A stretch of DNA of 64,000 bases from Nothopassalora personata (taxonomy: Eukaryota; Ascomycota; Dothideomycetes; Mycosphaerellales; Mycosphaerellaceae): contig CM066299.1 of NCBI GenBank assembly GCA_033816765.1, positions 434,001 to 498,000 on the forward strand, given 5' to 3'. The translations under genes and the position numbers were made by a program. Below the pieces are notes generated by a model. It had not been told where the DNA came from, did not search any database, and saw nothing but the letters and a program-made list of their open reading frames with translations. Shown in pieces: positions 1-9,218 of the stretch; the stretch's first letter is position 1, and each line of letters begins with the position of its first letter.

Positions 1-685
1 TTTTGTTTTGTCTATGTTAGTATATTAAGAATCTCTTTAATCTTAGTCTCTTCCTAGAGTTTTAGGTTCTTGCCCTTAATGTTGTTAAATAACACTTCTA
101 ATAGGTTATTAATTGCAAAGAATGCTAACTGGCTCTCTATCTTATATCTCTAAAGGTTGAACTATCTCTTCTAGTTATCTCTCCTAAGAATTGGGATTTT
201 GGTTCCCTTCTCTTCTCCTTTGTCTTAGTATAAATCTATAATGAATTGAATGTAATGAAACAAGGTGTATATGCTTCAAAGTCGTAGCTTAGGTCCTGCT
301 AAGGCTTTTAGTGTAGAATAGTAAGGTTCGTAGGTATAGATACTAAGGCCTACTTAGTAGGGTAAAGAAAGAGCGGTGTAGTCTCGGAGCTAGGACATAG
401 GTCTGTCTCTCCTAGCAGAGTTCCAAATAACTTACTTAAAGTCCTTCTTAATAGTATCTCGATGCAGTTCTGCCTATAGAGTGTCTTTAAGGTATTGGCT
501 TATAGTAAGCCGTATAGAGTCCTTTTCTAGATTACCTATTACTTAGTATTAAACTAAGCTCCTTGATAGGACAGATGGGGTAGACTTCTGCTTCCTAGAT
601 GTTTTCTACTATAATAGTAAGGGATACAAGTAACCTATACTAATATAGGTTGCTCTTACTCCTACACAAACCCGGGCTTATAACC
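1..685 (-). pseudogene. RIPped Copia-1 fragment, gag and leader
   Basis: This is the 5' end of a minus-strand Ty1/copia element cut by the window edge. It matches, base for base apart from RIP-type changes, the region from about 27663 to 28761 of the full-length Copia-1 at 22981-29008, but lacks the solo LTR that interrupts that copy. The frame is broken by many TAG and TAA codons. It covers the gag start and the untranslated leader. Confidence 0.75.
674..685 (-). promoter_or_regulatory. Copia-1 primer binding site (half initiator tRNA-Met)
   Basis: On the plus strand this reads GGGCTTATAACC, directly against the LTR. The intact version in the other Copia-1 copy is GGGCTCATAACC, the anticodon loop and stem of initiator tRNA-Met with its CAU anticodon. 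Drosophila copia is known to prime from a half initiator tRNA at such an internal site. Confidence 0.6.
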
Positions 686-932
686 TGTTAAGTTGAGACC
701 TTATAGGATACGTAGTTAGCAGCGGAGTGGAGTAAGAGATTAATCTTCAACTAGCTAATAGCCACAGGGCATGCAGCAATATATTAGGAACCAATGCGTT
801 GATTGTGTTAGATGTCTATCTAAGCTAAAGGGGAGAGAAGGTGTCTTCCGACAAGCTGAGTTATCGTGGATGCCTTAGGCTATTAGATCACAACCTAACT
901 GTTAGCTCCCCTTGAGATACTACATCTTAATA
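686..932 (-). repeat. Copia-1 5' LTR (247 bp)
   Basis: Same length and near-identical sequence as the LTRs at 22981-23227 and 28762-29008. Ends are TGTTAAG and, after RIP, CTTAATA. The partner LTR lies left of the window. Confidence 0.85.
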
Positions 933-1460
933 GACACTATTAATATAGCTAAGGGTAGAATTATCGCGGAGTTAAGTAATAACCTTAAAGATGCTATTTA
1001 GAGGTGTCTTAAGTTTGCTAGAAGGAACCCTAGTAAGTACAAGGTAAATAGTAACACTAAGAAGAGCATCTTATTTACTACATTGGGGGATTGATATACT
1101 ACTAGTTATCCCCTAGAAAAGACAACGAGGGATTGCCTAAGACGAACATATACTAAGATAACTAGAAAACCTCCTAATAAAGCATGCCTATTCCTTCGAA
1201 AATGTAATATTGTTAACTATAACTTACGACTACCTTAGGAAAGTATAGACAATACCTAGAAAAGTTAGCTAAAGACCTACCGTAAGTATCTAAGGGACAA
1301 TCCTTAATTCTATAAGCGCTAGGCAAGTAGATATAAGGATCTAGAGGCCCTTAAACTTATAAAGGATCTTTAGTCTAACTCTAATAAAGACTAAAGAACA
1401 GAGGGAACGGATTCGAGACCGAGAGGGTTATACGGACTACGCGTAATTAAGACCTAGGGG
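933..1460 (+). pseudogene. Degenerate plus-strand reading frame, family unknown
   Basis: A plus-strand frame starting at 933 runs about 175 codons with stops almost only of the TAG, TAA and TGA kinds RIP creates. The predicted product is rich in Lys and Arg. I recognise no domain. It is the DNA between the Copia-1 LTR and the Gypsy-A LTR and could be a piece of another old element. Confidence 0.35.
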
Positions 1461-1863
1461 TGTTAGGTTTAGTATAACCTAATGATATTACAAGTTAAGA
1501 AGACAAACTTAATCGGGTTTGTTCTCGGGCCGATAGGAAGTTAAGGGAGAGTAATAAAGTAGTAGCTGTCTTGTCTTATAAAGACTAAGCAGCAGTGAGG
1601 CAGAGGTTGGGTTGTAGTATATTCCAAACAGTAATATTAAATAGTAAGTTAAACGCATTAAAACTATAAGGGTTTTTAGCGTTCCTAAATATAAAGGAGA
1701 TTCGTAGATCTTGCTAATTAGTCTAATTATTCTAAGCATAAGCAGTCTAATTAGTCTAAGCATAAGCAGTCTAATCGCTCTAAGTCTAAGCGCTTAGGTA
1801 GGATAAGTTACGTGTTTGTCTTGTCGTTATAATTCTAGGGTCTATAGGAATTATTCCGTAACA
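1461..1863 (-). repeat. Gypsy-A 3' LTR (about 403 bp, RIPped)
   Basis: Begins TGTTAGG and ends CCGTAACA on the plus strand. The pyrimidine run just to its right (CTATCCCCTTC) is the complement of a polypurine tract, so this is the 3' LTR of a minus-strand element. The other LTR of the family is at 19363-19742 and an unmutated relative is at 30413-30859. The flanking 5-mers of the two Gypsy-A LTRs (AGGGG and CCGAA) do not match. From 1717 to 1797 it holds many copies of AGTCTAAG or AGTCTAAT. Confidence 0.75.
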
Positions 1864-1935
1864 CTATCCCCTTCTTACCCTAGCCTCGTCCCGAAGCTTC
1901 TTAAGCCGTTATTATTTCTTGTAGTAATAGTTAAC

Positions 1936-2419
1936 TATGTCTTCTTCCTCCTATAAACGCCGTTAACGACTTGCTTAGGATACTAAAATTTCTAGTATTA
2001 AAATAGCTCTATACACGAATTATTAGAAGTCTCGATTCTCGGGCGTAGTAGTGAAGTGTATCGTAGGTTCTCGGTCTAGAAAGTGGTCGGCCTGTATTCG
2101 AAAAGGCTATAAGGATTACGATATGCGTCTTTCTTGTCCGGAGTAGGAACGTCTTCGCGATTTACGCGATAATCTTAAGCTAGAGCTTAAGAGGATTAAA
2201 GAGGAGGAGGTGCGGCTAAAGATGCGTAAGATCCGTCTTCGGAAACAGCTACGATTAGCTAAGCGTCGCACCGACGATGCCGTCGCTAAGGAGTTAGAGG
2301 AGCTCGAGGAGGAAGAGGCGCGCGAGGAGCTAGCGTCTCTTAAGCGGGCGTCGGGGGTAGAGGTGTCGCCTTCGCTAGTTTCTTTCTTAGATATCCTAGA
2401 GATGCCCGTAAATAACTAG
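1936..2419 (+). pseudogene. Antisense ORF relic of Gypsy-A (cysteine/coiled-coil protein)
   Basis: Lies at the 3' end of Gypsy-A but runs against it. From an ATG at 1936 one frame continues to 2419 with a few RIP-type stops, then an open basic and acidic heptad-rich segment of about 69 residues (2210-2419) that looks like a coiled coil. Before the coil, a cysteine-containing stretch resembles in order and spacing the second half of the zinc cluster in the antisense ORF at 55684-56283, with some cysteines replaced as TGC to TAC would do. I infer a common antisense gene; similarity outside these parts is low. Confidence 0.45.
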
Positions 2420-2515
2420 GCGGCGCTTTCTAGAGCGGAGCCTTAGGGCGAGTCCCTAGGGGTAGAGACTTATTAGGGTATTTATTTATAAGTTGTGTCC
2501 CTGTTCTTATTAATC

Positions 2516-2588
2516 GGCTAGGTAGCTTAGTAGTAGAGCGTAAGCTATCTACACTCTTAAGGTCGTAGGTTCGATTCCTACCCTAGTC
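2516..2588 (+). tRNA. tRNA-like sequence, probably a RIPped pseudogene or SINE relic
   Basis: Seventy-three bases fold as a tRNA: acceptor arms GGCTAGG and CCTAGTC (one G-T pair), D arm GCTT/GAGC, T arm GTAGG/CCTAC around TTCGATT, and a variable loop AGGTC. The pol III A box reads TAGCTTAGTAG (from TAGCTCAGTGG by two CpA/TpG changes) and the B box is GGTTCGATTCC. The anticodon region is 19 nt instead of 17, with a 4-bp TAAG/CTTA stem, so it is unlikely to be functional and I assign no anticodon. Confidence 0.5.
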
Positions 2589-4111
2589 GCTCGTCGGCCG
2601 AGAAATCGATTGTCGTTAGTTATATCGGCGGACCTATTTTTAGTATTGTCGGATCTTTTACTAACAGTTTTGTAGGTTTTGTTTTAGTTCCTAGGTATTT
2701 TCTGATTCGTCGTATCCTTTCTACTTAATAAGGTATCGCTAACCTTTCTTATCTAGGATTTTTTCGACTTTAAATTCGTTTTCTACTTCTAGCTTGAAAT
2801 AGAAGCTTTCCTAGTAGGGTGTTTCGGCGTCTACGGGTTCCAACTTGGAGATATAGAAGACTAGGTGGATTTTTACGTCTAGTAGTAGTCGTAGGCGGTA
2901 ATTAACTAGTCCTATAACTTTATCGATAAAAAATGGTCCGATCTTAACGTAATCCAGTTTCTTAGTCTGTCTTCTTGTTCTTAAGTTTTTTATTAGGAGA
3001 TAGACCTTATCCCCCTCTTTTAGTAGAGGTGCTATTTTTCTCGTGTCCTACCGTTATTAAGACAGTTTGTATTATGCATCTTCGATCGCCTTGCGTGTTT
3101 CTTTATACACTTCCTTAAGAGTATCCGTCGTTACGATTGCTCTTTCGGCTTATAGGTAAGATCTAGGTGTTCTAAATAGGTTAGGATCTTTACTAAAGTT
3201 TGTATAGAATAGTATCGTTAAAGTTGTCTCCGATTTGTAGTTATTTAGTGCAATCTTTGCTATTAGCAGTAATAAAACCTAGTTGTCTTATGCGTAGTTA
3301 ATATAGTGTCGTAGGTATTGCTCGAGTGTTTAATTCATCCTCTCCGTTTATCCGTCTATTTCTAGATAATATGCTATTAATAGCTTATGTCTTATTCCAA
3401 TCGTTCCTATAAGCGTTTTCTAGTAGTTCGATGTAAATAGCTTGTCTCTGTCCGTTATAAACGTTTAAGGGAATCCGTAGTATCGGATAAGTCTATCTAG
3501 TACGAGGTATCCGAGCTGCTCTACATTGTATATCTCTAATATAGGAATGAAGTATGCGTATTTTGTAAGTCTATTAACTATAACTAGTATTATGTCGTAT
3601 GGTTGTTTCGTAACTTAGTCTCTTAACGGTAGGAGTTTCGTAATAAAGTCTATTCTAACTTCGTCCTATGGTTTCGTTGGTAGTGTCCTAAACTATAGGT
3701 GACCGTATTTTGTATGTCTCGTAGCCTTATTTCGTTAGTAGTGTACGTATTATTTAATGTAGCGTAATACCTTAAGTCTTATCTATAGGAATGAGAAACT
3801 GCGTTATATTAGGTCCATTGTCTTTAAAGTTCTAGGGTGTCCATAAGTTAGTCCGTCGTGATATTATCGTATGCACTCTTCTTGTCGATCCTTTAGTACC
3901 TAGTATTTTCCTTGCGATATAGGGAATTGTTCGTCCTTATCGCCTAATATCCGTACGATATTGTTAAATTCTCTTATATTAGCGCTAAGACTTCCGTCGG
4001 GGTTCGTCTTTAGTACTTTATGTTACACTAGTTCTTTTCCTTCTATGTAGTCGCTTCTTCCGCTTAGCGCGTCGGCGCGGCTATTCTCTCGTCCTAGAGT
4101 ATATTTAATTT
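2589..4111 (-). pseudogene. Gypsy-A pol, integrase-side part (RIPped)
   Basis: Low CpA/TpG and high TpA content, with TAG and TAA stops in all frames. It is continuous with the reverse-transcriptase segment at 7598-8783 once the inserted element is removed, and lies between that RT and the 3' LTR, which is where integrase and the pol C-terminus sit in a Ty3 element. I did not read individual catalytic residues here. The TSD CGAAC of the nested copia element ends at 4116. Confidence 0.5.
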
Positions 4112-4116
4112 CGAAC

Positions 4117-4260
4117 AGATAATGTGAGTAGATTGATTTATTGAAGAAGATCTACGAAAGCGAGAGAGAGAGATAAGCTCGAAAAAAAGGGGTCCTGCCT
4201 AATGCGGACTAGTGCATCGGCAAAACCGGTGGGACCAGTGAATGGGCCCCAGCATCAAGT
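4117..4260 (-). repeat. 3' LTR of the non-autonomous copia element (144 bp)
   Basis: Matches 7449-7592 at every position compared. The ends are AGATAATG and CATCAAGT on the plus strand, not the usual TG..CA. A one-base shift of the boundary (TSD TCGAA) is also possible. Confidence 0.85.
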
Positions 4261-7256
4261 CACCCCCATGACGAGGCTCTAGATGCAAAACAGGTGCTAT
4301 CAGGAGGTGTGATAAAGTCGTCTTCATCATCATCCTCGACAGATGGCTTGGGAGGTGTTGTTGGCTGCACCTCCGGAAAGTCGTCCGGAGCGGTGTCTTG
4401 ATAGCTGTCAACTACCTCCTGGGCCAAGTCCTCATTCACCTGCTGGACTGGTGTCTCAGCAGGGCGGTTGATAATAGTGATGTTCTTAGGTGTAGCTACA
4501 CCCCCAGAATCACCACCCCCAGGAGCCACACCACGCTCGGCTCCAGCGCGCTTTGGCTGAGTCGATGCCTTGTGGTTGCGCTCTACAGGGAAGATGTCGT
4601 CCAGAGAGATGTATTCATCATCAGCTTCAGGCTCCTCGGCCAAAGCAGTGATAGGCTCCTTGCCTTCAATGAACTGAACATCCTTGGTACGGAACACTCT
4701 ATGCGCCTTAGCAACATAGACACGGTAGATGGTGCGGCTCTCGTATCCAACAAGCTTGCCCTCCAATGAGCGGGAGTCAAACTTCTCACCTCGGCCGACA
4801 CTGTGGTCGTACACGAAGGCGCGGCATCCATATGCCTTGAGGTGTGACAGGCTGGGCTTCACTTCGCCCTTGCCTTGCCACGTGTTGATGACTTCCTGAG
4901 GTGACAGTCCCTTGAGGGCTGCACTCGGAGTCAGGTTGAGTAGATAGACCGAAGCCTGCACAGCTTCTGGCCAGAGTGCCACTGGCAGGCCAGCATCAAT
5001 CAGTAGCTTGCGTGACTGGACGCACACGATATGATTGCTGACCTCCGCACCGCCATTCTGTTCTGATGAATGAGGTGCTGTGATCTGAAGTGTGAAGCCC
5101 TCATCTTGTGAGAGCTGGGTGAGTGCGGTGCCTCCATACTCGCCGCCTCCATCTATGCGTAAGATCACAATGCTGGCATTGTATTCTGTCTTCACATGAC
5201 GGACAACGGTGCGGATATGCTGGGCAGCGCCATTCTTCTGCGCTGAACAGAACACTGTTCGCTGCAGGCTGGCGAGGCAAGTGAATAGCGTGAAGTATCT
5301 CTCCTTGCCAAGCCCAAGGTTGCGGACTGTCACTACATCGGCTGCGATGATGTAGTATGGTGTTGACGGTCGCACCATAGGTATGCGGTTATAGACTTTG
5401 TGCCCCAGTCCCATGCGACATGGTACGCATTCGCGTGGGTGCTTGCTGAGGTCACCGTTGCCGACAATGATGATGCGCTGATCGTTGTGAAGCTGCACTA
5501 GCTTGCGGCTGTGAATGTGTCCAAGGCGTCTGTGCCACAGGTCGCCAGTCGCGGCGATAGATGGCTCAACCTTAGATGATGCCAAAGCAGTCGGTGAATG
5601 CTTTAGCTTGAGGAATGGCAGTCCATTGTGACTGTAGCAGTGTGCCACCGTACGCGCACCATTCCCCTTTGTGAAGAGGATCTGGTCGTCGTTACGATAA
5701 TAGACACCCTTGCGGCGGAGAGCCTCTGTCGAGATCAGATTGGCTGCAAGGCCTGGCACGTACAGCACCTGCGAGAAGTAGGTGATGCCGCATCCATACA
5801 GGTCCAATTGGATAATGCCACAGGCTGTCGCAGTGATGGTGCCCTTGCCTGTCCTAATAGGGACATTGCAGGGCCGATAATCCATCATATTGCTCAGCTC
5901 GTTAGTCATATGAGAAGTGCAGCCAGAGTCCACAACCCAGTCGGTTGGGCTCTTCGCTGCCAGCAGTGCGGAGGTGTCTTGAATGTCATCCTCGGCAGCC
6001 ATATACATGCTGTGGTTGCCGTTGTATGGAGTCATCAGATCCTCGAGGTTGTTCATGCCGTGAGCCGCAAATTGAGCGGTCTCTCCGGCGCGCTGCTGCT
6101 GAGGGTGGTCAGTGGTGTTGTTCACCTGCTGACGCTGTTGCTGGTTGCCATTCTGGTTGCCGTTCTGCTGTGGTGGGTTCTTTGGTTTCCATCCAGCAGG
6201 TGCAAGTTCCGGATGTAGGTTCCAGCAAGTTACAGGTTGGTGAGTGGTACTGCCACAACCATGGCATGGGTCATACTGTTGACGCTGCTGGTTGTTGCCA
6301 CCGTTGCCGTTACCGCGGCCTCCTTTGCCACGGCCACGACCACCTCGGCCTCCACGTGGATTGCCGCCGCCACCACGGTTGCCATTGCCGCCATTGCCCT
6401 GTGGGTTGGCGGGTGGGGTGGGAGTAGTCTGCTTTGCTGCAAGGTTTGCGGTCTCGCTCTGCTGAGCAGCCGCCTCATCAAGCAGATCACCAATCACCTT
6501 CTCGAGTGTGATGGTGGTGCTGTCCTCGATCCTGCCAGTCATCTGCCTCAGCTGTTCGCGCTTTGATGAGGCGAATGCTGGGAAGTAGGGCGCGATCTGG
6601 TACAGGAAGCGGAACATAGCCTGGGCCTTGGATATGGCCAGTTCTGTGTTCTTGAGATTGGCAAGCTTTGCCTGATACTGCTGGCAATACTTGTCAAGGT
6701 TGGAGCCACTGTAAGCATGTGACTCGAAGTCCAGATACAACGAGTATTCCTCGGACTTGCCGGTCTGGCCATATGTTGATTTGAGATGATCCCATAGTCC
6801 ATCCGGAGCCTGATAGGCTTTGCAGTTGTCGGCGATAGACTGACTGCAGTTGGCGATGATGAGGGCGCGAGCTTGATACTTCTTCGCCTCCCATGCCTCA
6901 ATCCGGTCGTCAAGCTCGTATTGCTGTTCACTCGGACGGATTGTAGGTCTTGGCTTGAGTGCTGTTGAATCGACAAATCCATACAGCTGCTCGCCACGCA
7001 GGACTGACTCGAGCATGTCGCTCCATCTCGGATAGTCGTCCTTGCCCTGGAGCTTGCTGACACCAGGGGTGCTATTGGTACTACGACCAACCATGTTGCT
7101 GAAGATGCGACTCGTAGTCGCTATTGCTGGAAGCTTCTTCTTGGTTACAGCAGCCGACTCGGCTTGCTGTTGTTGCTGACTCTGGTCCCCGGTCACAGAC
7201 TGCTGTGCCAGTGGTACCTCGAGTCCTGTGATGTTACCGTTATCGTCAGTATCCAT
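4260..7256 (-). CDS. Copia-type Gag-protease-integrase polyprotein without RT
   Basis: A 998-residue frame. Residues about 60-280 are a copia-type Gag region (YPRW near the start). A Gly/Arg-rich stretch leads to a zinc knuckle near residue 330 (CHGCGSTTHQPVTC). The protease motif DSGCTSH is near 442. The integrase zinc-binding region starts near 572 (HRRLGH, then a CxxC). The integrase core keeps all three acidic residues: ADVV near 639, IDGGGEYGG near 699 and EQNGGAE near 736. An acidic tail follows, and the TGA stop lies at the 3' LTR edge. The RT (YVDD) and RNase H expected after integrase are absent. The frame is otherwise intact, so selection or a recent origin is likely. Confidence 0.9.
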   Translation of the reverse strand: MDTDDNGNITGLEVPLAQQSVTGDQSQQQQQAESAAVTKKKLPAIATTSRIFSNMVGRSTNSTPGVSKLQGKDDYPRWSDMLESVLRGEQLYGFVDSTALKPRPTIRPSEQQYELDDRIEAWEAKKYQARALIIANCSQSIADNCKAYQAPDGLWDHLKSTYGQTGKSEEYSLYLDFESHAYSGSNLDKYCQQYQAKLANLKNTELAISKAQAMFRFLYQIAPYFPAFASSKREQLRQMTGRIEDSTTITLEKVIGDLLDEAAAQQSETANLAAKQTTPTPPANPQGNGGNGNRGGGGNPRGGRGGRGRGKGGRGNGNGGNNQQRQQYDPCHGCGSTTHQPVTCWNLHPELAPAGWKPKNPPQQNGNQNGNQQQRQQVNNTTDHPQQQRAGETAQFAAHGMNNLEDLMTPYNGNHSMYMAAEDDIQDTSALLAAKSPTDWVVDSGCTSHMTNELSNMMDYRPCNVPIRTGKGTITATACGIIQLDLYGCGITYFSQVLYVPGLAANLISTEALRRKGVYYRNDDQILFTKGNGARTVAHCYSHNGLPFLKLKHSPTALASSKVEPSIAATGDLWHRRLGHIHSRKLVQLHNDQRIIIVGNGDLSKHPRECVPCRMGLGHKVYNRIPMVRPSTPYYIIAADVVTVRNLGLGKERYFTLFTCLASLQRTVFCSAQKNGAAQHIRTVVRHVKTEYNASIVILRIDGGGEYGGTALTQLSQDEGFTLQITAPHSSEQNGGAEVSNHIVCVQSRKLLIDAGLPVALWPEAVQASVYLLNLTPSAALKGLSPQEVINTWQGKGEVKPSLSHLKAYGCRAFVYDHSVGRGEKFDSRSLEGKLVGYESRTIYRVYVAKAHRVFRTKDVQFIEGKEPITALAEEPEADDEYISLDDIFPVERNHKASTQPKRAGAERGVAPGGGDSGGVATPKNITIINRPAETPVQQVNEDLAQEVVDSYQDTAPDDFPEVQPTTPPKPSVEDDDEDDFITPPDSTCFASRASSWG

Positions 7257-7435
7257 CCACCACTGCAGAGCACCAACTAGGTGTCACTGCGATACTCGCC
7301 AAGTTGCCCACTGGGTCTTGGCTGAAGATGTTTGCTGCTGTCGCGTTTGGTCGCATGAAGTCGCGGACACGCGCAATCAGCAGGATACAATCAACAATGT
7401 CGTTCGAAGGTATGCGCGCAGTCGTAAGCGCTGAG

Positions 7436-7448
7436 GGTGCTCATAACC
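7436..7448 (-). promoter_or_regulatory. Primer binding site, half initiator tRNA-Met type
   Basis: GGTGCTCATAACC on the plus strand touches the 5' LTR. Its GCTCATAACC core equals the anticodon arm of initiator tRNA-Met, as for Copia-1. The first bases (GGT) differ from the usual GGG of that arm. Confidence 0.6.
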
Positions 7449-7592
7449 AGATAATGTGAGTAGATTGATTTATTGAAGAAGATCTACGAAAGCGAGAGAG
7501 AGAGATAAGCTCGAAAAAAAGGGGTCCTGCCTAATGCGGACTAGTGCATCGGCAAAACCGGTGGGACCAGTGAATGGGCCCCAGCATCAAGT
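7449..7592 (-). repeat. 5' LTR of the non-autonomous copia element (144 bp)
   Basis: Same sequence as 4117-4260. Followed by the target duplication CGAAC at 7593-7597. Confidence 0.85.
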
Positions 7593-7597
7593 CGAAC

Positions 7598-8783
7598 TTA
7601 TACTATCCTAGTAGCTCCAACTAGCGGGCTTGCCTTCGGGTAAGTTCTTTCGTCGTCGTAAAGTACGTAAGATTCTTATAGTTAGAAAGAATCGTTAACT
7701 TCGGTAGGCCCTCGACATATACTCTCTAATGTTGTATAGTAGTAACAATAGCTAGAAGCTCTTTGTTATAGATGTCGTAGTTCTATTCCGCTGTAGTTAT
7801 TTTCCGGGAGTAATAGGCTACTAGGTGTCTCTACCTATCGTATGTCTATGTTAGACACGCGCCTATTGCTATATTAGACGCATCGGTCTCGATATGGACT
7901 TCCTTACTACTATCGAATAGTCGAAGCGTAGGGACTAAAGCGCATTATTCCTTAAGTTTCTTAAACGCTTTAATCTGTTCCTTTCCCTATTTCTAGGTAA
8001 CGTCTTTTCTTATAAGTATCGTTATTAGTGCTGTTGTCTTTACGTAGTCCTTAATAAATTTCCGGTTGTAGTTCGCTAGTCTAAGGAATAATTGTACGTC
8101 CTTAACTGTTTTTAGTTCTAGCTATTCTCTAATTGACTGTGTCTTCGTAGGGTCGATTGTTATCCCTATAGTGCTAATAATGAAGCCTAAGAATTTGACT
8201 TCTTTCTTATAGAATTCGCATTTCTCGGGTACTGTCTTAAATCCTAAACGCGTAAGTCGTTCGAATACGTCCTAGACTTGCTTTATATAATTCTAAAGGG
8301 ATCCTTTCGTATAGACTAATATGTCGTCTATGTAAGCGATAACGTATACGTCGAGTAGGTCTCTAAGTGTTTCGTTAACAAGGTCCTAATAGGATGCGAG
8401 TGCGTTAGTTAGTCCTATTAGCATAACTAAGAATTCGTAAAGTCCGTATCTTGTTCTAAAAGCGGTTTTCTATTCTTCTCCTTCCGCTATTCGTATAGCG
8501 TAGAAGGCATCTCGTAGGTTAATCTTCGTGTACTAGTCTAATCCGGTTAATCTATCTTATGCTTCTTCGATGTTAGGTAGCGGGTATCGGTTCTTAATCG
8601 TAATCTCGTTTAACTTCCTATAGTCTTATACGAGTCGTAACTTCCCGTTTGCTTTTAGAACGAACATATATAGAGTTCCTACACTTAAGGTGGATCTTCT
8701 TATCTATCCTTTAGCTAGCTTCTCCTTTAGCTATTCTCGTAGGGTCTATAGCTCTTTCTTAGACATTTAATATAGGGGTCCCT
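7598..8783 (-). pseudogene. Gypsy-A reverse transcriptase region (RIPped)
   Basis: On the minus strand around 8300-8335 the sequence encodes AYIDDILV, the RT catalytic motif, still intact. Flanking codons are consistent with a Ty3 RT but are broken by TAG and TAA stops. RNase H would lie toward 7600. It resumes after the copia insertion and is cut again at 8783 by a solo LTR with TSD TCCCT. Confidence 0.7.
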
Positions 8784-9218
8784 TGTTACGGTTCGGATGA
8801 AGGACGGTGCAGGACGTGGCATGGGGAGGAAGAATCAGAAGACACGAACCAATCGCTAGGAAGAGAAAGGGACCCCACGCCCGGGTCACGTGCACGACCG
8901 CGCGCTTAGTGCATGGTCGAACACGACCGAAGAAGTAGCGTATGGACGTACACGACCACACGACCAGACGACCGGTCGAGTGGACAGACGGACATCTAAC
9001 ACCGGATGGCATACGAACCTCCTTTGTATTTAGGAACGCTAGAAACCCTTATGGTTCTGATGCGTTCAACTCATGTTACTATCTCACTGATTGGAATACA
9101 ACTCTTATTCCTATCATTCATCTTCGCTCAGCTTGCTTCAGCCTCTCCAAAGAATAATACCGCCACGTGACTTGACTTATCTCTCTTTTGAGACTAGCCC
9201 TGGAACGAGACAATAACA
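8784..9218 (+). repeat. Solo LTR, unmutated (435 bp)
   Basis: Starts TGTTACGG, ends CAATAACA, and is flanked by TCCCT on both sides (8779-8783 and 9219-9223). It carries no RIP signature, so it inserted after the host was mutated. Between 8892 and 8980 the word ACGACC recurs about six times. Then comes the core CTCCTTTGTATTTAGGA, shared with the LTRs at 1461, 19363, 20349, 28016 and 30413, followed by GCGTTCAACTC. Confidence 0.9.

Larger units (their letters stand above)
4117..7592 (-). mobile_element. Young non-autonomous Ty1/copia element lacking RT
   Basis: A 3.48-kb element with 144-bp LTRs that appear identical, flanked by the 5-bp duplication CGAAC (4112-4116 and 7593-7597). It is not RIPped, unlike the Gypsy-A sequence it sits in. 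It holds one long minus-strand frame for Gag, protease and integrase. Full-length copia elements are usually near 5 kb; reverse transcriptase and RNase H are missing. A primer site (7436-7448) and a polypurine run (complement of CACCCCCAT, from 4261) flank the coding part as expected. The missing enzymes would have to come from a related full-length element. Confidence 0.9.

Noticed and set aside
5628..6218. Long plus-strand frames opposite the copia Gag-integrase gene
   Set aside because: They are shadows of the 998-residue minus-strand gene; no motif, low complexity mirrored from the Gly/Asn-rich Gag.
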